DNA of 64,000 nt from Saccharopolyspora erythraea (GTDB lineage Bacteria > Actinomycetota > Actinomycetes > Mycobacteriales > Pseudonocardiaceae): positions 682,001-746,000 of the forward strand of contig NZ_CP054839.1 of NCBI RefSeq assembly GCF_018141105.1, in the 5' to 3' direction. How positions within the stretch are numbered: position 1 is the first letter of the stretch; every line of letters starts with the position of its first letter. A program made the position numbers and the translations under genes. Shown here in pieces: positions 45,000-55,683 of this stretch. Below the pieces are notes generated by a model. That model was given only the letters and a program-made list of their open reading frames with translations. It was not told where the DNA came from and made no database searches.

Positions 45000-45060
45000 T
45001 GATACTCGGCCCGGAGGGGAATCGCACCGTGGTGGTACCGGGCTGTGGCAGTCTCGGGCG

Positions 45061-45723
45061 ATGACCACCTCCGACCGCTCGCTCGTAGGCGGGCCCCGCC
45101 GCAGGCAGGCGGGGTCGCGGCAGGTCAGCCCCCGGCGGGCGGAGCTGCTCGACCGGTTGCGCGACCTGTTCCTGGCCGAGGGCTTCGCGCACCTGACGCT
45201 CGACGACCTCGCAGGCCGCCTGCACTGCTCGAAGTCGACGCTCTACACGCTGGCCGGCAGCAAGGAACAGCTCGCCGTGCGCGTGGTGGGCCACTACTTC
45301 AAGACCGCGACCGCCTTCGTCGAGGGCCGCGTCGAGACGGTGACCGACGTCCGCGACCGCATGCGCGTGTACCTTGATGCCGCAGCAGAGGCGCTGCGGC
45401 CGGCATCCCGCGAGTTCATCGAGGACATGGCGGCCAACTCCGCGACCAGGGCCACCTACGAGGCCAACGCGCACGCCGCGGCGGACCGCGTCCGCCGCTA
45501 CATCCGGGACGGCGTCCGCGAGGGCGTCTTCCGCGAGGTGCACGCCGCGCTGGTCGCCGAGATGGTCGGCCGGACGATCAGCGGCATCCAGAGTGGCGAG
45601 ATCGGTGAGCGCACCGGGCTGTCGGACGCGGAGGCGTTCGCGGCGCTTTCGCAGTTCCTGCTCGGCGGGCTGTCGGCGGAGCAGGGCGACAACGGGCGCG
45701 ACCACAGTACGGAGGAAAAGTGA
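45061..45723 (+). CDS. TetR-family regulator
   Basis: A 220-residue protein with L-D-D-L-A-G-R-L-H-C-S-K-S-T-L-Y as DNA-binding helices. The C-terminal half resembles regulators of fatty-acid or lipid genes in length only. Given the divergent acyl-CoA dehydrogenase and the dyad between them, it probably represses that gene and itself in response to an acyl-CoA (inference). It overlaps the PfkB kinase start by 4 bases. Confidence 0.87.
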   Translation: MTTSDRSLVGGPRRRQAGSRQVSPRRAELLDRLRDLFLAEGFAHLTLDDLAGRLHCSKSTLYTLAGSKEQLAVRVVGHYFKTATAFVEGRVETVTDVRDRMRVYLDAAAEALRPASREFIEDMAANSATRATYEANAHAAADRVRRYIRDGVREGVFREVHAALVAEMVGRTISGIQSGEIGERTGLSDAEAFAALSQFLLGGLSAEQGDNGRDHSTEEK

Positions 45724-46649
45724 TCGTCATCGGCGGAGAGGCCCTCGTCGACCTCGTCCCTGATCAGTCCACCGCGGAGGGCGAGCTCGGACCGCTGCAC
45801 CCGCGGCTGGGCGGAGGCCCGTACAACGTCGCGATCGCGCTGGGCAGGCTCGGTGTGCCGGTGGGCTTCTTCGCGCGGGTCTCCACCGACCAGTTCGGCG
45901 ACAAGCTTGTCGAGCGGCTGCACGACTCCAATGTGGACACCTCGCTGGTGCAGCGCGGCCCGCAGCCGACGACGCTGGCCGTGGTGGGGCTGGCGGAGGA
46001 CGGTTCGGCCCGCTACAGCTTCCACACCGCCGACACCGCCGTGCGGTTCGTCGAGGATCAGGAGCTGCCCGCCGAGACGTCGGCGGTCGCCTTCGGCACG
46101 CTGGCCATGGTGCTGGAGCCCGCCGCGTCGGTGTACGAGAAGGTGCTGTTCCGCGAGGCCGAGCGCGGCCGCTTCGTCGCCCTGGACCCCAACATCCGGG
46201 CGGACCTGATCGAGGACCCCGCCGCCTACCGGGAGCGCTTCGCGAGCTGGCTGCCCGCCGTGAGCCTGCTGAAGGTGTCCGAGGAGGACGCCGAGTGGCT
46301 GGCCGGTGACGAGGACCTGGCGACGGCGCTTCGCCGCTGGCAGCAGGCCGGTCCGGCGGCCGTGGTCATGACCAGGGGCGCGGAGGGGCTGACGGTGCTC
46401 ACCGCCTCCGGCGAGGTGTTCGAGGTGCCCGGCGTGCGGGCCGAGGTCGCCGACACGATCGGCGCGGGCGACACCGTGCAGGCGGCGCTGCTGGGCTGGC
46501 TGCACCGCAACGACGCCCTTTCGGTCGACGCCGTCCGCGCCCTCGGCCGCGAGGACTGGGAGCGGGCTCTGCGGTTCGCGGCGTCCGCCGCCGCCGTCAC
46601 CGTGTCGCGACCGGGCGCGGAGCCGCCGTTCGCCTCCGAGGTGGACTGA
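45720..46649 (+). CDS. PfkB-family sugar kinase (fructokinase-like)
   Basis: A 309-residue kinase with G-G-G-P-Y-N-V-A-I-A-L-G-R-L-G near residue 32 (PfkB signature 1) and D-T-I-G-A-G-D-T-V with the catalytic Asp (signature 2). It phosphorylates a sugar or nucleoside. The GTG start overlaps the TetR stop and follows GGAGGAA. Why a sugar kinase should share a transcript with a lipid-type regulator is unclear. Confidence 0.9.
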   Translation: MIVIGGEALVDLVPDQSTAEGELGPLHPRLGGGPYNVAIALGRLGVPVGFFARVSTDQFGDKLVERLHDSNVDTSLVQRGPQPTTLAVVGLAEDGSARYSFHTADTAVRFVEDQELPAETSAVAFGTLAMVLEPAASVYEKVLFREAERGRFVALDPNIRADLIEDPAAYRERFASWLPAVSLLKVSEEDAEWLAGDEDLATALRRWQQAGPAAVVMTRGAEGLTVLTASGEVFEVPGVRAEVADTIGAGDTVQAALLGWLHRNDALSVDAVRALGREDWERALRFAASAAAVTVSRPGAEPPFASEVD

Positions 46650-47399
46650 GCGCGGCCCCGGCGGGCGCAGCTCAGGGCGTACGTGCGGCGGGGCGAGTGC
46701 GCTCGTCCCCGCACGTTTGCGCCCGCCCCATCCGCCCTTACCCCGCACGAGGGCACGGCACCGCACGGACGGCCGTTCCGCGCGGTGCCATGCGGCGCCG
46801 CGGTGACCGGCGTCCCGCGGGCGGTTCGACGCCCGCTGCGTGCCGTCGGTCCTCGATGGCCGTCCGATGTGACCGGAGCGGTACCCGGCGTGACCGTCGC
46901 TGCGGGCCGACGACGTCACGGTGAGCGACCACACCCGACCGCCCTCGCCGCGGGCGCGCTGCGACCGCCGGAGGCACGGCTGAGCTGAACGCACCACGAC
47001 ACTTTCGGGCGTACGTGCGTGTGTGATGCCACCGTTATGGTGTCGGGCACGCTCCGGCGCCTGGACGAGTGCGGGTACCCGCTATCGGAGGCGCGCACTG
47101 GTCACAGCGGTGGTCTGAACCGGTTTCGGAGGGTTGAAATCGGGGCATGCCGAACGCGTGCGATCGATGTGATCGTGGTCCCACCTGCCCAAAAGGGCAA
47201 ACCCGATTGCTGCGCGAGGCCCCTCCTGCGGTCTAGCGTGACTACCGACAGGACCCCAACGGGGTGGTGCTGCGGCGGCTCGGACACCCCGGCCGGCGCA
47301 TGTGCGCGATCGACAACGCAGCCCCCGGACAGCACGGCCGCCCGGGGCGCGGGTCGTCGGCGACGCAAGCCGCCCCTGACGAGCGCGAGAGGTTCCCGA
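46650..47399. other. Long intergenic region before gltA
   Basis: About 750 bases without a convincing gene. At 46681-46715 a GC-rich hairpin (ACGTGCGG...CCGCACGT) should terminate the kinase transcript. The 13-mer GGGCGTACGTGCG occurs at 46675 and again at 47007. The gltA promoter should lie in the last 200 bases; TAGCGT at 47234 is a possible -10 box. Open frames here have the composition of random GC-rich DNA. Confidence 0.45.
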
Positions 47400-48704
<1,305 letters not shown>

Positions 48705-48790
48705 GGTGACGACCGGCGCTGACCCGGTCTGAATCCTTCTCGTAACCGTTCGCGCTCCGGGGCGGCGCACCCGCCGCCCCCACGCATCAC

Positions 48791-48830
48791 GGCCCCGGTG
48801 CCCAGGCCTACCAGCCTGGAACCCGGGGCC
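48791..48830. terminator. Terminator between gltA and the methyltransferase gene
   Basis: GGCCCCGG pairs with CCGGGGCC and, inside it, CCAGGC with GCCTGG, giving a two-part stem between convergent genes. Confidence 0.75.
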
Positions 48831-48879
48831 GCTTCGCGTCCGGGGGGATTCGCCGTTTTTGTGGATCGGAGGCGGGCCC

Positions 48880-49692
48880 TCAGCACTCGCGACGCCAGTA
48901 GACGCCCATGTAGTCGATCCACTCGACGGGTTCGTGGATGCCGTTGACCCGGCGGAACTCGCGCACCGCGGCGCGGCACGGCGGCAGGGCGTAGTCGTCG
49001 ACGATGACGAAGCCGCCCCGGGAGAGCCTGGGGTAGAGGTGCACCAGGGCGTCCATCGTCGACTCGTAGAGGTCGCCGTCGAGCCGGAGGACCGCGAGCT
49101 CGGAGACCGGGGCGTCCGGCAGGGTGTCGGCGAACCAGCCGGGCAGGAACCGCACCTGCTCGTCGAGCAGTCCGTAGCGCCGGAAGTTGTCCCGCACCAC
49201 CTCCAGCGGGATTCCGAGCACCTCGTTCATCCGGTGCAGCGCGAGCTCCCGGTCGAGCTCGTTGGCGCTGCCGTCGGTGTCGGGCATCCCCTCGAAGGAG
49301 TCGGCCACCCACACCTGGCGGCCGGTGATGCCGTGCGCGGCGAGGAAGGCCCGCATGAAGATGCACGAGCCGCCCCGCCAAACCCCGGTCTCGGCGAGGT
49401 CGCCGGGCACGTCGTCGGCGACCACCCGCTCCAGGCATTCGTGCAGGTTGTCCAGCCGCTTGCGCCCGATCATGGTGTGGGCGACCGACGGCCAGTCCAG
49501 GCCGTTGCGGCGGCGTTCCGCGTCGAAGCGGGGGTTGCCGCCCGCGTTGGCGTGGTCGAGCCGGTGGGTGACGTCCTCGTAGATGACGTTGGTGAGGACC
49601 CTCTTCATCAGCTCCAGGTACCGCGCGCCGTTGGCGTCCGGCGACCCCGCCCGCTCCCGCGCGTCCGGCCGCGAGAGCCCGGCGGCGCTCAT
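48880..49692 (-). CDS. TylF/MycF-like sugar O-methyltransferase
   Basis: A 270-residue class I methyltransferase of the macrocin-O-methyltransferase type: L-A-E-T-G-V-W-R-G-G-S (SAM loop), V-A-D-S-F-E-G-M-P, L-D-G-D-L-Y-E-S-T and I-V-D-D-Y for metal binding. TylF and MycF methylate the 3-hydroxyl of a methylated deoxysugar on a macrolide, and SpnK/SpnH act on rhamnose in spinosyn. Its ATG overlaps the P450 stop. Together with the MycE-like gene it implies a multiply methylated sugar. Confidence 0.88.
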   Translation of the reverse strand: MSAAGLSRPDARERAGSPDANGARYLELMKRVLTNVIYEDVTHRLDHANAGGNPRFDAERRRNGLDWPSVAHTMIGRKRLDNLHECLERVVADDVPGDLAETGVWRGGSCIFMRAFLAAHGITGRQVWVADSFEGMPDTDGSANELDRELALHRMNEVLGIPLEVVRDNFRRYGLLDEQVRFLPGWFADTLPDAPVSELAVLRLDGDLYESTMDALVHLYPRLSRGGFVIVDDYALPPCRAAVREFRRVNGIHEPVEWIDYMGVYWRREC

Positions 49693-51002
49693 GCGTGCAC
49701 CCGCGCGGCACCGGCGCGGCTGCGGTCGCACACCTCTTCGCCCGCCGGGTCGAAGCGGACCGGGAGGCGTTGCAGTCCGCGCAGGATGTTGCTGGCGCGC
49801 CAGGGGATCTCCGCCGCGGGTTCGGCGAGCCGCAGCCCGGGCAGCCCGCGCAGCAGCGCGCGGATGGCGATGCGGCCCTCCATCCGGGCCAGCGGCGCGC
49901 CGAGGCAGTAGTGGATGCCGTGGCCGAAGGACAGGTGCGCCGACGGGGGCCGTGTGATGTCGAGCCGGTCGGCATCGGGGAACTGCCGCTGGTCGCGGTT
50001 GGCGGCCGGGACCAGCACGTTGACGATGCTGCCCGCCGGGATCTCGGTGCCCGTCACCTCGATGTCGGTCGTCGTGACGCGCAGCGTCGTCTTGCTGATC
50101 GGCGGTTGGAACCGCAGCAGTTCCTCCACCGCGCCGTCGATCAGCTCCGGGCGGTCGCGGAGCAGGGCGAGCTGGTCGGGGTGCTGGAGCAGCGCGTGCA
50201 CGCCGTTGCCGATCAGGTTCACCGTGGTCTCGTGGCCGGCGATGATCAGCAGCAGCACGGTGGCGACGAGCTCGTTCTCCGACAGCCGGTCGCCGTCGTC
50301 GCGGACGCTGACCAGCTCGTCGAGCAGCGTCTCGGCCGGTGCGCTGGCCAGCCACTCCCGGCTGCGCCGCACCAGCTCGGTCACGTGCTCGCCCAGGTGC
50401 TGCGCGGCGACCATGCGGTCGGTGCCCTGCTCGCGCGGCGCGGTCATCGACTCGGTCCAGCGCTGGAAGATCCGGTAGGAGTCGGGCGGGAGGCCGAGGA
50501 CGCGCGCGATCACACCGAACGTGAAGGGGTAGGCGAACTGCGGGAGCAGGTCGGCTTGGCCCGCGGGCAGCATCGAGGCGACCAGCTCGTCGGCGAGCCG
50601 CTGGGTGGCGGGGCGCAGCCGGTCGATGGTGGCCGGCGAGAACGCCTTGCCCACCAGCCCGCGCAGCCTGGTGTGGTCAGGCGGGTCGCAGTTGAGGAGG
50701 TTGTCGAGCAGGTTGTCGCCGTACTCGGCGAACATCGACCTGCCGCCCGCGCGCAGCGCCTCGCCCAGCCGCCGGGAGTCCTTGCTCAGCCTGCTGTCCC
50801 CGAGTGCGGCCCGCGCCTCGGGGAACGCGCTGATCTGCCAGGTCACCAGGCCGCCGGGGCGTTCGTCGCGGTGCACCGCGACGTGCGGGCAGGCAGCCGC
50901 GGGGCCGTGGCGGGACTCGGGCGGGGTGGTCCGGGACTGGTCGGGCTGCACTGCGGGGTCCTTTCTGGTGGTGTCGGCTCGTCCTCCGCCGGGGCTGGTC
51001 AT
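49689..51002 (-). CDS. Cytochrome P450 (tailoring type)
   Basis: A 437-residue P450 with I-helix L-I-I-A-G-H-E-T-T-V, ExxR in E-E-L-L-R and heme loop F-G-H-G-I-H-Y-C-L-G. Placed between a glycosyltransferase and a methyltransferase gene, it probably oxidises the same natural product. The ATG at 51002 overlaps the glycosyltransferase stop. A GTG about 50 bases further in has its own AAAGGA site, so the first residues may not be made. Confidence 0.92.
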   Translation of the reverse strand: MTSPGGGRADTTRKDPAVQPDQSRTTPPESRHGPAAACPHVAVHRDERPGGLVTWQISAFPEARAALGDSRLSKDSRRLGEALRAGGRSMFAEYGDNLLDNLLNCDPPDHTRLRGLVGKAFSPATIDRLRPATQRLADELVASMLPAGQADLLPQFAYPFTFGVIARVLGLPPDSYRIFQRWTESMTAPREQGTDRMVAAQHLGEHVTELVRRSREWLASAPAETLLDELVSVRDDGDRLSENELVATVLLLIIAGHETTVNLIGNGVHALLQHPDQLALLRDRPELIDGAVEELLRFQPPISKTTLRVTTTDIEVTGTEIPAGSIVNVLVPAANRDQRQFPDADRLDITRPPSAHLSFGHGIHYCLGAPLARMEGRIAIRALLRGLPGLRLAEPAAEIPWRASNILRGLQRLPVRFDPAGEEVCDRSRAGAARVHA

Positions 51003-52150
51003 GCCGCCGCGTCCTCGACGGTCGCCTCGAACAGCGGCACCAGGTCGGCCGGAGCGGGCTGCGCGGCGATCTCGTCGGCGATCTTGCAGGTGCCGGCGCG
51101 CATGCCGTCGTCGGTCAGCACCGCGTGCAGCGTGCGTTCGATGCGGGTCGCGTCGTCCCGGGCGTTGAGCACCGCCGCCAGGTGCAGCGACCGCAGGCGG
51201 TCGGCGTTTACGAAGTGGTCGCTCTGGTGCGGGAAGACGAGCTGCGGGAGCCCGTGGCACAGAGCGGTGAGCATCGTGCCGGAGCCGCCGTGGTGGACCA
51301 GCGCGTCGCAGCTCGCCAGCACCTGGTCGAGCGGCAGCCGCCCGGCGGCCAGCAACGCCGGGTGCGCGTCGACCGGCGGTTCGTTCGCGGCCAGCACGAC
51401 CTCGGCGCCCAGCCGGTGCGCCGCGTCCAAGACCCGCTCGGCCAGCCCGGACACGCCCTCCCCGGCCAGCAACGTGCCGAAGGTGATGCAGAGCCGCGGA
51501 ACCCCCGACCTCGGCGGCAGCGCGGGCCGCTCCGCGCGGCCGTTGTAGGGCACGTAGCGGGAGCGGTGGACGGGCGGCGCGTCCGCGTTCTGGAAGCTGG
51601 GCGGTACCGGGTCGATCGTGAGCACGCGACTGGGGCGCGCGCGGGCTTCGAAGCGGGCGAAGAGGTCGCCGAAGATCCTGCGCAGCTCGTGCCTCGCCGA
51701 GGCGGGCGCGGCCAGGCCCCACCAGTGCTCGGCGAACGGCACACCGGTGCGGGCGCAGGCGAGCACGCCGGTGAGGTCGGCCATGTCGCGCAGGACCACG
51801 TCCGGGCGCCAGTCGCGGACCAGAGCCTCGGTGCCGGGCAGGGTCCGCTCGACGAGGTCGGTGAGCGGGGACCGCTCGTCGGCGCCGGTGGCGAAGTCGT
51901 GCAACGAGCCGAGGATGGCGTGGTCGCCGCCGAACCACGGCACCCGCTTCATCCGCTCCAGGAGGTCCGCCAGGCCGATGGGCCCGTCGGACACCGCCGC
52001 CACCGGCAGACCCGTGGCGGTCGCCTCCGGCACGAGGTCGCTCGGTGCGGCGACGAGCACGTCGTGACCGGCGCAGCGCAGCGCCCACGCGAACGGGACG
52101 AGCGGGTACAGGTGACCCGCGGCGGGCAGGCTGCTCAGCAGCACGCGCAT
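50999..52150 (-). CDS. Glycosyltransferase (GT1, macrolide type)
   Basis: A 383-residue GT-B enzyme starting M-R-V-L-L-S-S-L-P-A-A-G-H-L-Y-P-L, with the donor-binding block A-L-V-H-H-G-G-S-G-T near residue 287 and an F-P-H-Q-S-D-H loop. It resembles enzymes that put deoxysugars on polyketides. Acceptor and sugar are unknown; no sugar-synthesis gene is in the window. It starts 16 bases after the MycE-like gene. Confidence 0.9.
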   Translation of the reverse strand: MRVLLSSLPAAGHLYPLVPFAWALRCAGHDVLVAAPSDLVPEATATGLPVAAVSDGPIGLADLLERMKRVPWFGGDHAILGSLHDFATGADERSPLTDLVERTLPGTEALVRDWRPDVVLRDMADLTGVLACARTGVPFAEHWWGLAAPASARHELRRIFGDLFARFEARARPSRVLTIDPVPPSFQNADAPPVHRSRYVPYNGRAERPALPPRSGVPRLCITFGTLLAGEGVSGLAERVLDAAHRLGAEVVLAANEPPVDAHPALLAAGRLPLDQVLASCDALVHHGGSGTMLTALCHGLPQLVFPHQSDHFVNADRLRSLHLAAVLNARDDATRIERTLHAVLTDDGMRAGTCKIADEIAAQPAPADLVPLFEATVEDAAA

Positions 52151-52166
52151 TCGAAAGCTCCCTGGC

Positions 52167-53447
52167 TCAACGGGTCGTGGCGGCGGCGAGGGACTGGCTC
52201 GGCGTCTTCGTCCAGAGCGGGATCCCGCCTTCGGCGTTCACGCCCTTCTCGATGAAAGCGAGATTCCGGTAGATGTGCAGCGCCACCGTCCGGTCGTCCA
52301 CACCGGGCAGCGGCACCCCGCCGGAATCGCCTCTTTCCTCGTAGTGCAGTCCGTCGAGCAACTGGGTCAGCAGACCGAGCGCGGTTCCGGAACCGCGCAC
52401 CGGCGCGTCGGTTCCGCCGTATTCGGGCCAGTACGAGGTGTAGAGGTCTTCTATGACGTAGAAGCCGCCGGGGCGGATGTGCGGGAACAGCGCGTGGAAG
52501 GAGGTGAGCTGGTGCTCGCCGACGTGGCTGCCGTCGTCCACGACGATGTCGAACGGCCCCAGTTCCTCGGCGATGCCGGTCAGGTACGCGGGGTCGTTCT
52601 GGTCGCCGCACAGGGTGCGGATGCGGGCGCTGTCGAGAAAGGACTTGTCGTAGATGTCGAGCCCGTGCACCAGGCCCCGCCGGAAGTAGCGCTTCCACAT
52701 CTTCAGCGATCCGCCGCCGAAGCCGTCGACGTCGTAACCGCCGATCCCGATCTCCAGCAGTCGCACCGGTTCGTCGCGCAGGTCTGCGAAGTGCCGTTCG
52801 TAATGCGGGGTGTACCAGTGCAGGCCGCCCCACTTGTCGGTGCCGTAGCGGATCGCGAGCGAGTTGAGGCTCGTCGAGCCGCCGGAGCAGGCTTCGGCGA
52901 GTGCGCTGATGGCGCGGTGCACCGAAGCCATCCGGCGTGCCGAGTCGATGTCGAGCCTGCCGTCGGAGAACGGGGAGGAGTAGGTGAGCTCGCTGCGGCG
53001 GGCCGCTGCACCGCGCGGGCGCCGCGGGCCGAACAGTTCGTTCGCCAGGTCGACGACGTCGAAGCTGAACCGCGCGTCGGGCTGGTGGTCGGGGTCGTCG
53101 GCCACCGTCGGGCGGCGACCCCGCACCAGCGCGATCGGATACCGCACCAGCGTGGCTCCGTCGGTGATTTCCAGCTCCACCACCACGGGCTCGGAATTGG
53201 AGACGTCGCACCGGAAAAGCACTTCGTCCAGAAGTACCCGGCACACCTCGTGGAAACCGATTTCGGCCGTGGTGCGGCGGAGTTCCCGCTCCCGTCCGCG
53301 GGTGGCGAGAATGATGTGCTCGGCGATATCCGTGTGGTCCTGGTCGTGCAAGTCTGACTCCCGAATTCGGATGTGTTCACCGACCTGGTCGTGCGCGGGA
53401 GAAGTGCCATTTCGGCTGGACCGGAACAGGTGCGCCACTGCAATCAT
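52167..53447 (-). CDS. MycE-like sugar 2-O-methyltransferase
   Basis: A 426-residue two-domain methyltransferase. The C-terminal half has L-E-I-G-I-G-G-Y-D-V-D, S-L-K-M-W-K-R-Y-F and V-D-D-G-S-H, the MycE/SpnI pattern for the SAM site and magnesium. The N-terminal half is the tetramer/lid domain. MycE methylates the 2-hydroxyl of 6-deoxyallose, and SpnI that of rhamnose. First gene of the tailoring set. The start is uncertain: the ATG at 53447 lacks a good site, and a GTG four codons later is better spaced from GGGGA. Confidence 0.87.
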   Translation of the reverse strand: MIAVAHLFRSSRNGTSPAHDQVGEHIRIRESDLHDQDHTDIAEHIILATRGRERELRRTTAEIGFHEVCRVLLDEVLFRCDVSNSEPVVVELEITDGATLVRYPIALVRGRRPTVADDPDHQPDARFSFDVVDLANELFGPRRPRGAAARRSELTYSSPFSDGRLDIDSARRMASVHRAISALAEACSGGSTSLNSLAIRYGTDKWGGLHWYTPHYERHFADLRDEPVRLLEIGIGGYDVDGFGGGSLKMWKRYFRRGLVHGLDIYDKSFLDSARIRTLCGDQNDPAYLTGIAEELGPFDIVVDDGSHVGEHQLTSFHALFPHIRPGGFYVIEDLYTSYWPEYGGTDAPVRGSGTALGLLTQLLDGLHYEERGDSGGVPLPGVDDRTVALHIYRNLAFIEKGVNAEGGIPLWTKTPSQSLAAATTR

Positions 53448-53614
53448 TCCCCGCGTCGGGCCGCCAGATCACCCGCAGGATTGGAGCATGATCGGCGCGG
53501 GCAGCCCAGGTCTGCCCGCGTTCTTCACACAAACTAGTTATTCTGCGCACGGGTGTGGCGATGCGAACGGGTGATCGCCGCGATTGCCGAATTTCGACCG
53601 GTTCGCCGCGGTCG

Positions 53615-54790
53615 TCAGGAACGCCGGAGTGCGTCTCCGAGGCGGACCCGGGCGCCGGTCCGCAGCACGGCGCCGGCGTACACCCGGCCGCCGAGCCGCA
53701 GCAGCGCGGCCGTCGTGACCAGCGTCAGCACGACCGACACGACGAGCTCCCACGGCGCGGCGACGCCCAGCGCCGCGCGCATCGGCATGAGCACCGGGGA
53801 GAAGCCGGGAACCAGCGACAGCACAGCGCCTGTGGTGCTGTCGGGGTCGCCCGGCAGCACCGAGACCGCGACGACGAACGGCAGCACGAGCAGCACGCTC
53901 ACCGGGCTCACGACGCTCTGCAACTCCTCCTGGCGCGACACCAGCGATGCGGCCGCGGCCAGGATCGTGGCGAAGAAGAAGTACCCGAGCACGAACCACG
54001 CCAGCGTCAGCGCCAGCGAACCGGCCAGCGCGCCGCTCGGCAGCGTGACCGCCCCGGCGCCCGCCGCCGCGGCCAGGCCGGTGCCGGAGATGATGCCGAA
54101 CTGCAGGAGGCCGACCAGCCCGATGCCGATCACCTTGCCGGTCAGCAACTGCCCAGGGCGGATGGTGGACAGCAGGATCTCCACGACCCGGCTGGACTTC
54201 TCCTCGACCACGCCCTGCGCGACCGTCTGCCCGGCCATGATCAGGAACATGTAGAGCATCAGCCCGGCCGCCACGGCGACGCCGAGGCGCTCACCCCGCT
54301 GCGGGTCGGGCTGTTCGAGGCTGGTGACCAGCACCTGCGCACTGTCCATGGTGGAGCGCACCGCTGCCGGGTCGAGTCCGGACTTGGCGAGCTCGGCATC
54401 CAGCGCCTGCTGCTTGGCGATGGTGTCCAGCGCGCCCGCCAGCTCCGGGTCGGCCTGCTGTTCGACGACCAGCCGCAGCGCGTCGGGGGCACCGGTGACC
54501 AGCGCGTCCAGCTCACCGTCACGCAGCCGCTCCAGGCCGGCGGACTCGTCGTCGACGTCGAGGACCTCCACGGCCCTGCCGCGCTCGTCGGAGACCACCC
54601 GCAGCTGCTCGGCGACGGCGGTGGCCTGCCCGGCCACGCCGACCTTGGTCGTCTGGTTGGCGCCGACGAACATCGTCACCGCGACGTAGAGGCCGAGGAT
54701 GGCGATCGTGACCAGCGTGCCCACGACGAAGGAGCGCGTCCGGACCCGCGTGACGACCTCGCGCCGGGCGACCAGCCACACCGCGCTCAT
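53615..54790 (-). CDS. ABC-2 type permease (NatB-like)
   Basis: A 391-residue membrane protein: one helix near residues 22-42, an external domain of about 140 residues, then five helices. The stretch V-A-Q-G-V-V-E-E-K-S-S-R-V-V-E-I-L-L-S near residue 188 is the NatB/YhaP signature. It forms an exporter with the ATPase, with which it overlaps by 4 bases. Family members export sodium or drugs. Confidence 0.88.
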   Translation of the reverse strand: MSAVWLVARREVVTRVRTRSFVVGTLVTIAILGLYVAVTMFVGANQTTKVGVAGQATAVAEQLRVVSDERGRAVEVLDVDDESAGLERLRDGELDALVTGAPDALRLVVEQQADPELAGALDTIAKQQALDAELAKSGLDPAAVRSTMDSAQVLVTSLEQPDPQRGERLGVAVAAGLMLYMFLIMAGQTVAQGVVEEKSSRVVEILLSTIRPGQLLTGKVIGIGLVGLLQFGIISGTGLAAAAGAGAVTLPSGALAGSLALTLAWFVLGYFFFATILAAAASLVSRQEELQSVVSPVSVLLVLPFVVAVSVLPGDPDSTTGAVLSLVPGFSPVLMPMRAALGVAAPWELVVSVVLTLVTTAALLRLGGRVYAGAVLRTGARVRLGDALRRS

Positions 54791-55683
54791 CGGGTCTCCT
54801 CGGTGACGACGTTGTGGAACAGCTCGGTCAGCGTGGGCCGCAGCCGCCGGAACTCCCGCACCGGCCCGGACGCCACCGCGGCGCGGAGCACGTCCTGGTC
54901 GTCGGTGCCGTCGGTCAGCTCCAGGGTCGTGCGGTCGTGGTCGACGCCCACGACCCGCACGCCCAGCAGGTCCCGCGCCCACGCGCCACCACCGTCCGGG
55001 CCGTCGACGACCAGCCGCGGCGGACCCGCATCGCGCAGCTCGGCGACGGTGCCGCAGGCGACCATCCGGCCGTCGCGGACGATCCCGACGCGGTCGCACA
55101 ACCGCTGGACCAGGTCGAGCTGGTGACTGGAGAAGACCACCGGCACACCGGCCGCGCAGCGCTCCCGCAGCACCTCGCTCATCACCTCCACGGCCACCGG
55201 GTCGAGCCCGGAGAACGGCTCGTCGAGGACCAGGACCTCGGGGTCGTGCACCAGCGCCGCCGCGAGCTGCACCCGCTGCTGGTTGCCGAGGCTGAGCTTC
55301 TGCACCTCTTCGTCGCGGCGCTCGGACAGACCGAGACGCCCGGTCCACAACTCGGCAGCCTCGGCGGCACGCGCGCGGGACATGCCGTGCAGCTCACCGA
55401 GATAGGCGAGCTGGTCGGCGACACGCATCTTCGGGTAAAGACCCCGCTCCTCGGGCATGTAGCCGATCCGGCGGCGCGCATCCAGGTCCAGCGGCATCCC
55501 GTTCCACCGCACCTCACCGGAGTCGGCGGCCAGCACCCCGAGCGCGATCCGCATGGTGGTCGTCTTGCCCGCCCCGTTGCTGCCGACGAACCCGAACATC
55601 TCGCCCGCGTGCACGGAGAACGTCATCCCCTCCAGCGCCACGACGTCCCCGTAGCGCTTGGAGACGCTGTCGACCTCCAGCAC
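54787..55683 (-). CDS. ABC transporter ATPase (NatA-like)
   Basis: A 298-residue ATPase: Walker A G-S-N-G-A-G-K-T-T, signature L-S-L-G-N-Q-Q-R (a variant of L-S-G-G-Q), Walker B V-L-V-L-D-E-P-F-S-G-L-D, switch His in S-S-H-Q-L-D. A further 75 residues form a C-terminal DUF4162-like extension. The GTG at 55683 has GGGGAG 6 bases before it; an earlier GTG at 55704 is possible. Confidence 0.9.
   Translation of the reverse strand: MLEVDSVSKRYGDVVALEGMTFSVHAGEMFGFVGSNGAGKTTTMRIALGVLAADSGEVRWNGMPLDLDARRRIGYMPEERGLYPKMRVADQLAYLGELHGMSRARAAEAAELWTGRLGLSERRDEEVQKLSLGNQQRVQLAAALVHDPEVLVLDEPFSGLDPVAVEVMSEVLRERCAAGVPVVFSSHQLDLVQRLCDRVGIVRDGRMVACGTVAELRDAGPPRLVVDGPDGGGAWARDLLGVRVVGVDHDRTTLELTDGTDDQDVLRAAVASGPVREFRRLRPTLTELFHNVVTEETR

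Noticed and set aside
46683-46988. 101-codon frame in the region before gltA
   Set aside because: Starts inside a hairpin and has random GC-rich composition.
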